64,000 nt of DNA from Thermococcus sp. (GTDB lineage Archaea > Methanobacteriota_B > Thermococci > Thermococcales > Thermococcaceae), in contig NZ_JACDNS010000008.1 of assembly GCF_017656495.1 (NCBI RefSeq), forward strand, positions 1 to 64,000. Reading direction: 5' to 3'. Below are positions 1 through 6,959 of the stretch, piece by piece. Numbering within the stretch: position 1 is the first letter of the stretch; each line of letters opens with the position of its first letter. A program made the translations under genes and the position numbers. The notes below the pieces were generated by a model, which worked only from the letters and a program-made list of their open reading frames with translations, had not been told where the DNA came from and ran no database searches.

Positions 1-54
1 CTACGGGAGTGGATCTTGAGTCCACCGCCTTTGACCAGGCTCGGCAACCCCCGC
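1..54 (-). tRNA. tRNA-Leu (CAA), 3' part cut off by window edge
   Basis: The reverse complement starts GCGGGGGTTGCCGAGCC, the usual start of an archaeal class II tRNA-Leu, followed by a D-arm and an anticodon stem GTGGA/TCCAC closing the loop CTCAAGA. The anticodon is CAA (positions 16-18 on the plus strand), reading leucine TTG codons. The variable arm, T-arm and acceptor 3' strand lie outside the window, so the gene is partial only because of the window edge. Confidence 0.9.
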
Positions 55-79
55 ACTCCATCTCTCTATACAATAGTGC

Positions 80-92
80 AGTTTTAAAAACC
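80..92 (-). promoter_or_regulatory. TATA box for the tRNA-Leu gene
   Basis: On the minus strand the sequence GGTTTTTAAAAC lies about 30 bases upstream of the tRNA 5' end, the expected position of an archaeal TATA element for TBP/TFB. The assignment rests on spacing and composition alone. Confidence 0.5.
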
Positions 93-167
93 TTATGGTT
101 TACATTTTCAAGAATTCTAAATTTTCACTTTTAAGGCTTTGATTCATCATAACTGAACTCACCAAAC

Positions 168-178
168 TATTTAACCTC
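168..178 (+). promoter_or_regulatory. TATA box of lplA; probable leaderless transcript
   Basis: The element ACTATTTAACC is centred about 26 bases before the ATG at 199, so transcription would begin at or next to the start codon. No GGTGA-type ribosome binding site precedes the ATG, unlike most genes in this window. Together this suggests a leaderless mRNA for the lipoate ligase. Confidence 0.45.
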
Positions 179-198
179 CAACTTTCAAATTCTAAAAC

Positions 199-996
199 AT
201 GCTAAGAATACTTACCCATGAAACTCCAAATAATCCCTATCTAAACTTGGCTTTTGAAGAAGCTTTAGCGAGAGCTAGGTCAAAGGATTTAGTAGAAGAT
301 ACATTAAGAATATGGAGAAATGGAAAAGCTCTGATTTTGGGGTATTTTAGAAATCCCGAGGAAGATATCAATCTTTTAGTGGCTAAAAAAAGAAAAATCC
401 CGATAGTTCGACGCTTCAGCGGAGGAGGGACTGTTTATCACGATATTGGCTGTGTCAATTATTCTGTGGTAATAAAAAGAGACGTTAAGTTCCCAATCTC
501 TTATCTTTATAATGAACTCCTAAAAGGCACGTTGCTTGCTTTAAAAAAGCTGGGAGTTAATGCATATGTGAGGAATACTAATGACATCGTAGTGAACGAA
601 AGAAAAGTTTCTGGCACTGCAGCAAGCATAAAATGGGGTGTACTGTTTTTGCATGGTTCAATTTTGATAAATTCAGACTTAAAAATGCTTTACCTTCTAT
701 TAAAAATTCCAAAAAATATTAAACCATCAATAGACCCCGTAAAATATCGAGTTGCCAACCTTTCATCATTTCTTGGAAACATTGACATTGATGAAATAGT
801 GAATGCTCTAATATCCAGCTATTCGAGGATACTCATGAGTGACTACTATTTTGATGAGCCAGGGAAAGAAGAGCTCAAAATTGCCAAAGTTCTCCTCAAA
901 GAAAAGTACTTGAAAGACGAATGGAACTTCAAAGTGCCACCTAAAATAGATGAAAAAGAAATTGAAAAGAAAATCAATGCGATTCTGGAAGGTTAG
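199..996 (+). CDS. lplA: Lipoate-protein ligase A, large (N-terminal) domain protein
   Basis: 265 residues of the biotin/lipoate ligase fold. It shows the lipoate-pocket motif RRFSGGGTVYHD (about residues 71-82) and KVSGTAAS, which holds the catalytic lysine expected for lipoate ligases. Its role would be to attach lipoate (or octanoate) to the lipoyl protein encoded nearby at 3169-3414. Length matches the archaeal large-domain LplA, which in Thermoplasma needs a separate small C-terminal-domain protein (LplB); no such partner is visible in this window. It converges on and overlaps acoX by 4 bases. The cluster context strongly supports a lipoylation role; octanoyltransferase activity is an alternative. 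Confidence 0.85.
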   Translation: MLRILTHETPNNPYLNLAFEEALARARSKDLVEDTLRIWRNGKALILGYFRNPEEDINLLVAKKRKIPIVRRFSGGGTVYHDIGCVNYSVVIKRDVKFPISYLYNELLKGTLLALKKLGVNAYVRNTNDIVVNERKVSGTAASIKWGVLFLHGSILINSDLKMLYLLLKIPKNIKPSIDPVKYRVANLSSFLGNIDIDEIVNALISSYSRILMSDYYFDEPGKEELKIAKVLLKEKYLKDEWNFKVPPKIDEKEIEKKINAILEG

Positions 997-1973
997 CCTT
1001 CAAAGAATCCCCTCTCAGCTGCAATCTTCAGTGTCTTCTGGTAATCTATGACCCTCGGTCCATTTCTTGTAACTCTTGCTGTAACTTCTCCCTTCACCTC
1101 AGCTTCTCTCTCACCATCCAAAGCAAATAGAGAGGGTGTAGTTTTTATTTCAACTTCTTCTCCAAGCTCTAAGATTCTATAGCTCTTAATGCTGACCTCT
1201 CTTAAAACCCCGGGAGCTATTGGCGCCCTTATCTTCTTTCCTTCTCCAAGCTCAACATACAAACCCAAATCCTCATCTTTGCCTATCTCTTTTATTATCC
1301 CCGGAATTGAGCTCAGTCCGATATTTGAAGGTGAACATACACTCACAACGATTTCCTTTAGATACTCGGGCTTCCAAACAGCTCTCGAACCAACAAAAGA
1401 GTGTGTGGTTGCAGCAGCATCTATCAACGCTATATCTTTTAGCTCACCGTCTTCAAAAATTTCGACCCTTTTAGCTTTGTAAGTTCCTTCCTCGGGCTTT
1501 ACGATACGAGTGCCTATTGCTGCAACTGCTTCACCTGCTATTGTTGCTTCTATCATATACGGAAATACGTTGTTAGTCCCTGTTGAGATTGGCATTATTG
1601 GTGTGTCCCCACAGACTTTTGCAACAACTCTGTTAGTTCCATCCCCTCCAATGACGATTATGGCACCCACCTTATCTTTCATTAGCTTCGTTGCCTCATA
1701 GGTGTCTCTCCAAGTTCCAAAGACCTTTATAGGAAGAAACTCAACTTCTAAATCCAAATGCTCCTCTATTAAGTGCATTGCCGCTGGAACAATTCCAAAT
1801 GTCTCTGGCATGGCCAAGACTTTTTCAACACCAAAGCTCTGAAGTATCATTAGTAATCTTTTGACTATGCTCACCTTTTCCATGTTATCAAACACACTTG
1901 CATGGGCAATTAATCTCCTTATATCCCTCCCAGATTCCGGATTTGCAATAATCCCAACGGTTGTTTTCTTCAT
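993..1973 (-). CDS. acoX: AcoX-like ATP-NAD kinase family protein
   Basis: 326 residues with an NAD-kinase/diacylglycerol-kinase fold signature: N-terminal VGIIANPESGRD and the nucleotide motif GGDGTNR near residues 109-115, then a STGTNNVFP segment. AcoX proteins are encoded in acetoin dehydrogenase clusters, and their reaction is not established. It is the last gene of the minus-strand operon lipoyl protein - E2 - Lin0512 - acoX. Its ATG overlaps the Lin0512 stop by four bases, so translational coupling is likely. The family call is firm; the substrate is unknown. Confidence 0.8.
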   Translation of the reverse strand: MKKTTVGIIANPESGRDIRRLIAHASVFDNMEKVSIVKRLLMILQSFGVEKVLAMPETFGIVPAAMHLIEEHLDLEVEFLPIKVFGTWRDTYEATKLMKDKVGAIIVIGGDGTNRVVAKVCGDTPIMPISTGTNNVFPYMIEATIAGEAVAAIGTRIVKPEEGTYKAKRVEIFEDGELKDIALIDAAATTHSFVGSRAVWKPEYLKEIVVSVCSPSNIGLSSIPGIIKEIGKDEDLGLYVELGEGKKIRAPIAPGVLREVSIKSYRILELGEEVEIKTTPSLFALDGEREAEVKGEVTARVTRNGPRVIDYQKTLKIAAERGFFEG

Positions 1974-2353
1974 TTACGCTCTCCCCTTACATAAATCGTA
2001 ATAAACGCCACTGCTATCAACATCTCGTTCGTTTTATCTCCAAATTCCTCAAGAGCTATTCCTGGCCCTTTTAATCCGCCATTAACAACGTTAATGATCT
2101 TCTCACATTTCAATGGAATAGCCTTACGAACCTCTTTAACATCAACGTTTTCTGGGTATGGAACCCCTATGATAGCTTCGACTTTTACGTCTCTTTCAAA
2201 ATCAAGCTCAAACAATTCAAGCAATCCAACTGTGCAAACTCTGCTTATAGCGTCTTTGACTGCTTTTATAGCTGCCTTTGTTGAGTCCTGACCATGCTGA
2301 TCAATTCCCATACCAATTTCTATGACATATCTTTTCCATTCACTCAACTTCAA
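1970..2353 (-). CDS. Lin0512 family protein
   Basis: 127 residues, recognised as the small conserved Lin0512 family by the pattern IGMGIDQHGQDSTKAA near the N-terminus and NVVNGGLKGPG near residue 90. Its biochemical role is unknown. It begins at a TTG codon 14 bases inside the 3' end of the E2 gene with an AGAGG ribosome binding site 6 bases upstream, and it overlaps acoX by four bases. Placement inside a 2-oxoacid/acetoin dehydrogenase operon suggests an accessory role in that pathway, which is inference. Confidence 0.7.
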   Translation of the reverse strand: MKLSEWKRYVIEIGMGIDQHGQDSTKAAIKAVKDAISRVCTVGLLELFELDFERDVKVEAIIGVPYPENVDVKEVRKAIPLKCEKIINVVNGGLKGPGIALEEFGDKTNEMLIAVAFITIYVRGERK

Positions 2354-3164
2354 ACACTTCCTCTGGGTTTTCTAAGTAGTGCTTAACCTTTTGTAGAAAT
2401 CTAGCCGCCGGAGCCCCATCTATTGCTCTATGGTCAAAGCTTAAAGATAGATTCATGACGTTGCAAATTTTGATCTCCCCATCTTTTACTACAGGTTTTT
2501 TCACAATTCTGTTAAGTCCTAAAATTGCTATCTGTGGAGGGTTAATTATTGGGGTGAAAGAATCAATTCCAAACATGCCAAGGTTCGTTACCGTAAAAGT
2601 TCCTCCAACAAAGTCTCTTTCCTTGAGAATGCCTTTTTTAGCCCTCTCAACCAAATCCTGATAATCCCTTAAAAGCTCTTCCAAGCTTTTTTTGTCTGCA
2701 TCTCTAATAACAGGTGTAATGAGGCCTATTGGGCTATCAACAGCTATGTTAATGTTTATATTGTCGTAAATTATTATCTTGTTGCCTTCCATTGTTGCGT
2801 TTATTTCTATGAAGTCTCTAATGGCTTTTGCAATGCACTTGAGCATTAAAACAGTGTAGGAGGGCTTCTTTCCCAGTTTTTTTGCCAATTTTTCCCTCAT
2901 TTCAATAAGCTTGTCCATCTCAACTTCCATGTTAAGAGTTACATGGACTGCCTCCCTATAACTTCTGGAAAGCCTATCTCCTATAACTTTTCTAATTCCA
3001 AGAATCCTGACTTCTTGCTTCACCTTTGGATAAAAATGTTCTTTTATGTAAGCTTCAAGGTCTTGAAGGGTAACTTCTCCGTTTGGTCCGGAGCCCTTTA
3101 TTTTGGATAAATCTATGTCATATTGCTCTGCTATCATCCTAACCTGCTCATTAATATTCTCCAT
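2340..3164 (-). CDS. E2 core: dihydrolipoamide acyltransferase without lipoyl domain
   Basis: 274 residues. Residues about 1-37 form a peripheral-subunit-binding domain (VRMIAEQYDIDLSKIKGSGP), and the rest is the acyltransferase catalytic domain ending in the active-site motif DHRAIDG. The lipoyl domain normally found at the N-terminus of E2 is absent and is encoded by the separate gene just upstream. The ATG at 3164 is chosen because it begins right after the upstream stop and gives a protein starting at the binding domain; an ATG at 3194 would overlap the lipoyl gene. It should form the oligomeric core and move an acyl group from lipoate to CoA. Confidence 0.87.
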   Translation of the reverse strand: MENINEQVRMIAEQYDIDLSKIKGSGPNGEVTLQDLEAYIKEHFYPKVKQEVRILGIRKVIGDRLSRSYREAVHVTLNMEVEMDKLIEMREKLAKKLGKKPSYTVLMLKCIAKAIRDFIEINATMEGNKIIIYDNININIAVDSPIGLITPVIRDADKKSLEELLRDYQDLVERAKKGILKERDFVGGTFTVTNLGMFGIDSFTPIINPPQIAILGLNRIVKKPVVKDGEIKICNVMNLSLSFDHRAIDGAPAARFLQKVKHYLENPEEVFEVE

Positions 3165-3168
3165 ACTA

Positions 3169-3414
3169 TCACTCTTCCACTTCAATAATTGCAATAGGTT
3201 CTCCTACAGGAACTTCATCACCAACCTCATGCAAAATCTCAACTAAAATTCCACTTGCCGGAGCTTCCACTTCCCCAGTTATTTTTTCTGACTCTACTGT
3301 TGCGATAACTTCACCTTTTTCTACTTTTTCACCCACTTTCTTTTTCCATTCTACTATCGTTCCCTTCGTCATTGTTAAACCAAATTTTGGCATAATAATC
3401 TTTACTTTTTTCAT
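3169..3414 (-). CDS. Stand-alone lipoyl (biotinyl-lipoyl) domain protein
   Basis: 81 residues consisting of one lipoyl domain: IIMPKFGLTMTKGTI at the N-terminus, then the lysine hairpin ESEKITGEVEAP, where K is the predicted lipoylation site, and a second half ending GEPIAIIEVEE. The start at 3414 follows a strong GAGGTGATAACG leader. It is the first gene of the minus operon and sits directly before the E2 core gene. As the swinging arm of the complex it would carry acyl groups from E1 to E2. Glycine cleavage H protein is less likely because the length and motif fit an E2 lipoyl domain and E1/E2 genes are adjacent. Confidence 0.85.
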   Translation of the reverse strand: MKKVKIIMPKFGLTMTKGTIVEWKKKVGEKVEKGEVIATVESEKITGEVEAPASGILVEILHEVGDEVPVGEPIAIIEVEE

Positions 3415-3458
3415 CGTTATCACCTCAAAATAACAATTTCATTAGGATATTAGCCTAT

Positions 3459-3498
3459 AATTTGTATATAACTCTTGCGAAAAACGTATATACAAATT
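3459..3498. promoter_or_regulatory. Divergent promoter with perfect 12-bp inverted repeat
   Basis: Arms AATTTGTATATA (3459-3470) and TATATACAAATT (3487-3498) are exact reverse complements, separated by 16 bases. Each arm contains a TATA-like element facing one of the two divergent transcription units (lipoyl/E2 operon on minus, E1 operon on plus). A regulator that binds both arms could switch the whole complex, including E1 and E2, together. Regulator identity is unknown. Confidence 0.6.
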
Positions 3499-3564
3499 TT
3501 GCAAATAATGACATTGGTAAAATCTATTTCTTGGGTGTAATCTAAACTTAGTGGAGGGAAGGAA

Positions 3565-4569
3565 ATGCCAGTAGAAGAAATTCCAAAAGAGACTCTCTTG
3601 TGGATGTATGAGACGATGGTAAGGATAAGGCTTCATGAAGAAAGGGTAGCAGAACTCTTTGCTCAAGGAAAAGTCCCGGGCTTTGTACACCTATACAGTG
3701 GAGAAGAAGCTATCGCAGCAGGGGTTATGGCTCATTTAAGGAAGGATGACTTTATTACAAGCACCCACAGAGGGCATGGACACTATATAGCAAAGGGAGG
3801 AGATATTAAAGCTTCAATGGCTGAGCTTTTTGGCAAAAAGACGGGAAGTTGTAAAGGCAAAGGTGGCTCAATGCACATTGCTGATCTGGATGTGGGAGAA
3901 TTAGGAGCAAATGGTATTGTCGGTGGTGGAATTCCTCATGCAGTAGGAGCGGCATTGGGAATAAAACTAAATGGCCTTGAGAGCGTAGCAGTTGCATTCT
4001 TTGGTGATGGTGCAGCTAATCAGGGGACTTTTCATGAGTCTTTGAACTTGGCATCGATATGGAAACTTCCAGTTGTTTTTGTTTGTGAGAATAACCAATA
4101 CCAGATATCCCTTCCAGCAAAAGAGCACACAAATGTCAAAGACATCGCCGAAAGGGCAAAGGCATATGGAATTCCCGGAGTTGCCGTTGATGGTCAGGAT
4201 GTCTTAGCAGTTTATGAAGTTGCAAAAGAGGCTATCGAAAGAGCAAGAAGAGGAGAAGGTCCGACGCTGATAGAGGTAAAGACCTACAGATTTAGAGGGC
4301 ACTTTGAAGGAGATCCACAAGTTTACAGATCCAAGGAAGAGATTAAGTGGTGGAAGGAAAACAAGGATCCAATAAAGATTTTTGAGAAAATTCTCCTAGA
4401 AAAGGGAATATTTACAAAAGAAGAACTTGAGAAAGTCTGGGAAAAGGCAAGAAAAGAAATTGAAGGGGCAGTGAAATTTGCAGAAGAAAGCCCATGGCCT
4501 ACAAAGGAGGATTTAACGGAAGATGTATTTTCTACCCCAACCAAGGGGGTGTTAGTATGGCAATGGTGA
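3565..4569 (+). CDS. 2-oxoacid/acetoin dehydrogenase E1 alpha subunit
   Basis: 334 residues of the thiamine-diphosphate E1 alpha family. Visible are the entry motif THRGHGHYIAKGG, the phosphorylation-loop-like region GSMHI, and the ThDP/Mg motif GDGAANQGTFHESLNL ending in FVCENN. It would decarboxylate a 2-oxoacid (or cleave acetoin) and pass the acyl group to the lipoyl protein. A GGAGGG site precedes the ATG. It overlaps the E1 beta gene by 13 bases. AcoX nearby argues for acetoin as substrate, but pyruvate or branched-chain 2-oxoacids cannot be excluded. Confidence 0.88.
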   Translation: MPVEEIPKETLLWMYETMVRIRLHEERVAELFAQGKVPGFVHLYSGEEAIAAGVMAHLRKDDFITSTHRGHGHYIAKGGDIKASMAELFGKKTGSCKGKGGSMHIADLDVGELGANGIVGGGIPHAVGAALGIKLNGLESVAVAFFGDGAANQGTFHESLNLASIWKLPVVFVCENNQYQISLPAKEHTNVKDIAERAKAYGIPGVAVDGQDVLAVYEVAKEAIERARRGEGPTLIEVKTYRFRGHFEGDPQVYRSKEEIKWWKENKDPIKIFEKILLEKGIFTKEELEKVWEKARKEIEGAVKFAEESPWPTKEDLTEDVFSTPTKGVLVWQW

Positions 4570-5540
4570 GAGAAATTACCTTCGCTCAAGCTATAAACGA
4601 AGCATTGGACTATGAAATGTCAAAAGATGAAAAAGTAATAATTATGGGTGAAGATGTAGGAAGATACGGGGGAATTTTTGGAGCAACTGCAGGGCTTTAT
4701 GAAAAGTATGGTCCCGAAAGGGTAAGAGACACACCAATAAGTGAGGCTGGTTTTATTGGAGCTGCTATAGGAGCCGCTGCTACAGGTCTTCTAAGACCAG
4801 TAGTAGAACTCATGTTCATAGATTTCCTTGGAGTTACCTTCGATCAGATATTCAACCAAGCAGCAAAAATGAGATATATGTTTGGTGGAAAAGCAAAAAT
4901 CCCGATGGTTCTAAGAACAACATGTGGAGCCGGCTTTGCGGCTGCAGCTCAACACTCACAATCACTTCACGCCCTCTTCATCCATGTCCCTGGGTTAAAA
5001 GTGATCATGCCTTCTACACCTTATGATGCAAAAGGCTTGCTAATTGCTTCAATTGAAGATGACGACCCTGTAGTCTTTATAGAACATAAAGGCCTTTACG
5101 GAATCAAAGGTCCAGTTCCTGAAGAACCATACTCAATTCCACTGGGGGAAGCTGACATCAAGAAGGAAGGAAAAGATGTTACAATTGTTGCAACAGCGGC
5201 AATGGTTCACAAAGCATTAGAAGCTGCAAAGAAGCTTAAGGAAGAAGGAATAAGCGTTGAAGTAGTTGACCCAAGAACTTTAGTTCCCTTAGATGTCGAT
5301 ACAATAGTTAATTCAATAAAGAAGACTGGAAGGTTAGTTGTTGTTGATGAAGGTTATCCAAGATGCAGCTTTGCAACAGATATAGCGGCAATAGCTGCAA
5401 GTAAAGCATTTGAGTACTTAAAGGCCCCTGTTAAACTAGTAACTCCGCCAGCAACCCCAATTCCATTTAGCCCAGCCCTAGAAAAAGAGTGGATTCCAAG
5501 TGCTGAAAAGATCGAAAAAGCCGTCAAAGAAATTCTTTGA
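4557..5540 (+). CDS. 2-oxoacid/acetoin dehydrogenase E1 beta subunit
   Basis: 327 residues, transketolase pyrimidine-binding plus C-terminal domains: MGEDVGRYGG near residue 30, RDTPISEAGFIGAAIG, and the C-terminal VVVDEGYPRCSFA segment. The ATG at 4557 lies inside the end of the E1 alpha gene after an AGGGGGTG ribosome binding site; ATG 4563 is a close alternative. It forms the alpha2beta2 E1 with the upstream product. The gene is followed after 34 bases by a DUF6506 gene on the same strand, so the three are probably one transcript. No dihydrolipoamide dehydrogenase (E3) follows. Confidence 0.88.
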   Translation: MAMVREITFAQAINEALDYEMSKDEKVIIMGEDVGRYGGIFGATAGLYEKYGPERVRDTPISEAGFIGAAIGAAATGLLRPVVELMFIDFLGVTFDQIFNQAAKMRYMFGGKAKIPMVLRTTCGAGFAAAAQHSQSLHALFIHVPGLKVIMPSTPYDAKGLLIASIEDDDPVVFIEHKGLYGIKGPVPEEPYSIPLGEADIKKEGKDVTIVATAAMVHKALEAAKKLKEEGISVEVVDPRTLVPLDVDTIVNSIKKTGRLVVVDEGYPRCSFATDIAAIAASKAFEYLKAPVKLVTPPATPIPFSPALEKEWIPSAEKIEKAVKEIL

Positions 5541-5574
5541 CCGCCCTTATTTAATTTTTTAAGGTGATGAGAAA

Positions 5575-5880
5575 ATGGCATTGAAAGCTGCTTTTATATT
5601 TGTAGCCCCTAAGGCAGACCCTAAAAAGCACAGAGCTGTAGTTGCAACGCCGATCGTAGAACTTCATGTAGTTGGGGTTAAAGACTATGACGAAGCTTGT
5701 GAAGTGGCAAAAGAACTTGTGGATGAAGGAATTGCCGCAATAGAGCTTTGTGGCGGATTTGGCAATATCGGAGTAGCAAAAGTGGCCGAAGCTGTGGGAG
5801 GCAAAGTGCCAGTAGGTGTCGTTAGGTTTGATATTCATCCAGGATTAGAGAACAAGAGTGGCGATGAATTCTTTTTGTGA
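5575..5880 (+). CDS. DUF6506 family small protein
   Basis: 101 residues, beginning KAAFIFVAPKADP and containing the conserved-looking centre IAAIELCGGFG and ending with PVGVVRFDIHPGL. It resembles the DUF6506 family; function unknown. A GGTGATGAG site precedes the ATG by a few bases. It is the last gene of the E1 alpha-E1 beta unit and converges on rpiA. The glycine-rich IELCGGFGN stretch looks like a ligand-binding turn, but no reaction can be assigned. Confidence 0.65.
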   Translation: MALKAAFIFVAPKADPKKHRAVVATPIVELHVVGVKDYDEACEVAKELVDEGIAAIELCGGFGNIGVAKVAEAVGGKVPVGVVRFDIHPGLENKSGDEFFL

Positions 5881-5895
5881 TTTAATTTTCTCTTT

Positions 5896-6585
5896 TTAAC
5901 GCTCTAATTTCTTAACTCCCTCTTTAGTACCAACTAAGACAATATCAGCTATGTCTGCAAAGATTCCATTCTCCACAACGCCAGGAATGTTGTTGAGTTC
6001 AATCTCTAAATCGAGGGGGTCTTCAATCCTTTCAAACTTTGCATCAAGTATGAAGTTTCCATTGTCCGTAACTACGGGGCCGTCTTTCTTAATACCCATC
6101 CTGAGCTCAGCTGTAGCATTAAAAACTTCAAGCTCTTCCTTTATAACCCTCCACGCCGCTGGAATTACCTCAATCGGAACAGGCATTTTTTGGCCGAGAT
6201 ATTCTACAAGTTTAGACTCATCAACGAGAACGAGAAAAGTTCCAGCTCTGTACTCGATAATTTTCTCCATGGTTAAAGCTGCTCCTCTGCCTTTAATCAG
6301 ATTCAAATGAGGGTCAACTTCATCCGCTCCATCAACAGCTATATCAATTGCATCAACTTCGTCTAAACTAACAACCGGGACTCCACTTTCCAAAGCCAAA
6401 ATTCTCGCTTGATATGAGGTTGGCAGTCCATAAACATCAAAAAGCCCCTCGTTCATAATCATTTTGCCCAGCATTTGGATAAAATAAGCAGTTGTGGAAC
6501 CAGTACCTAATCCAACTATCATATCATCCTCAATATACTTCAAAGCTTCCTTTGCAACTTGCTTTTTCATTTCCTCGGTGTTCAT
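5896..6585 (-). CDS. rpiA: Ribose-5-phosphate isomerase A
   Basis: 229 residues, the usual RpiA length. Motifs seen: GLGTGSTTAYFI (phosphate loop), AVDGADEVDPHLNLIKGRGAA (catalytic Asp region), and LVDESKLVEYLG. It interconverts ribose 5-phosphate and ribulose 5-phosphate in the cytoplasm for nucleotide synthesis, in archaea mainly through the reversed ribulose monophosphate route. The ATG lies 3 bases after the upstream membrane-protein stop, with GGGATGA as ribosome binding site, so the two genes are co-transcribed. Confidence 0.95.
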   Translation of the reverse strand: MNTEEMKKQVAKEALKYIEDDMIVGLGTGSTTAYFIQMLGKMIMNEGLFDVYGLPTSYQARILALESGVPVVSLDEVDAIDIAVDGADEVDPHLNLIKGRGAALTMEKIIEYRAGTFLVLVDESKLVEYLGQKMPVPIEVIPAAWRVIKEELEVFNATAELRMGIKKDGPVVTDNGNFILDAKFERIEDPLDLEIELNNIPGVVENGIFADIADIVLVGTKEGVKKLER

Positions 6586-6588
6586 AAT

Positions 6589-6912
6589 TCATCCCTTTGT
6601 TGCGTTATACAATAAGCTCTGATTTGAGTAGAAGACTGGCTGTTGTGGAACTACTATGTTATATACAAGTATTGTGAAGTAGAACCAGAACAACAGGAAA
6701 CCCCAAAATGATTTCCTAAGGAGAACGTTATCGTCTTGCAACTCTCCGGGCAGGTCCTTAATAGTAGCTTTAATTACTTTGGGAGTCAGGAAATACAAAA
6801 GTAAACCAGCGACATAGCCGAGGTTAGCGTTAGCAGAGAGCACACCACTGATTATTCCGCCCAAAGCTCCCATTACATAGATGACAAGTGACACTTTATT
6901 CTCAACTCTCAC
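6589..6912 (-). CDS. Small three-helix membrane protein, EMC6-like
   Basis: About 107 residues with three predicted membrane helices: YVMGALGGIISGVLSA, LGYVAGLLLYFLTP, and FWGFLLFWFYFTILVYNIVV, with an acidic loop before the third. The pattern A-L-x-G-x-x-x-G-V-L in helix 1 and the FW..F.....VY helix 3 resemble eukaryotic EMC6, a subunit of the ER membrane insertase; archaeal EMC6-like proteins are known. The GTG at 6912 is preferred because GGTGGG lies 4 bases upstream; a GTG at 6921 would add three residues. A TATA-like CTTTAAATAC lies just upstream. It shares an operon with rpiA. Confidence 0.55.
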   Translation of the reverse strand: MRVENKVSLVIYVMGALGGIISGVLSANANLGYVAGLLLYFLTPKVIKATIKDLPGELQDDNVLLRKSFWGFLLFWFYFTILVYNIVVPQQPVFYSNQSLLYNATKG

Positions 6913-6959
6913 GTTTCCCACCTAAAAGGCTTAGTATTTAAAGGCCTTTAAAATTCTTT

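Noticed and set aside
140-152. C-box-like ATGATGA on the minus strand near 144-150
   Set aside because: No D box (CTGA) follows at C/D spacing on that strand, so no sRNA is called.
1189-1482. Open frames on the strand opposite to acoX, rqcH, ileS, gdhA and nrdJ
   Set aside because: They are antisense shadows of strong genes; codon use and residue composition are unlike proteins and no ribosome binding site is seen.
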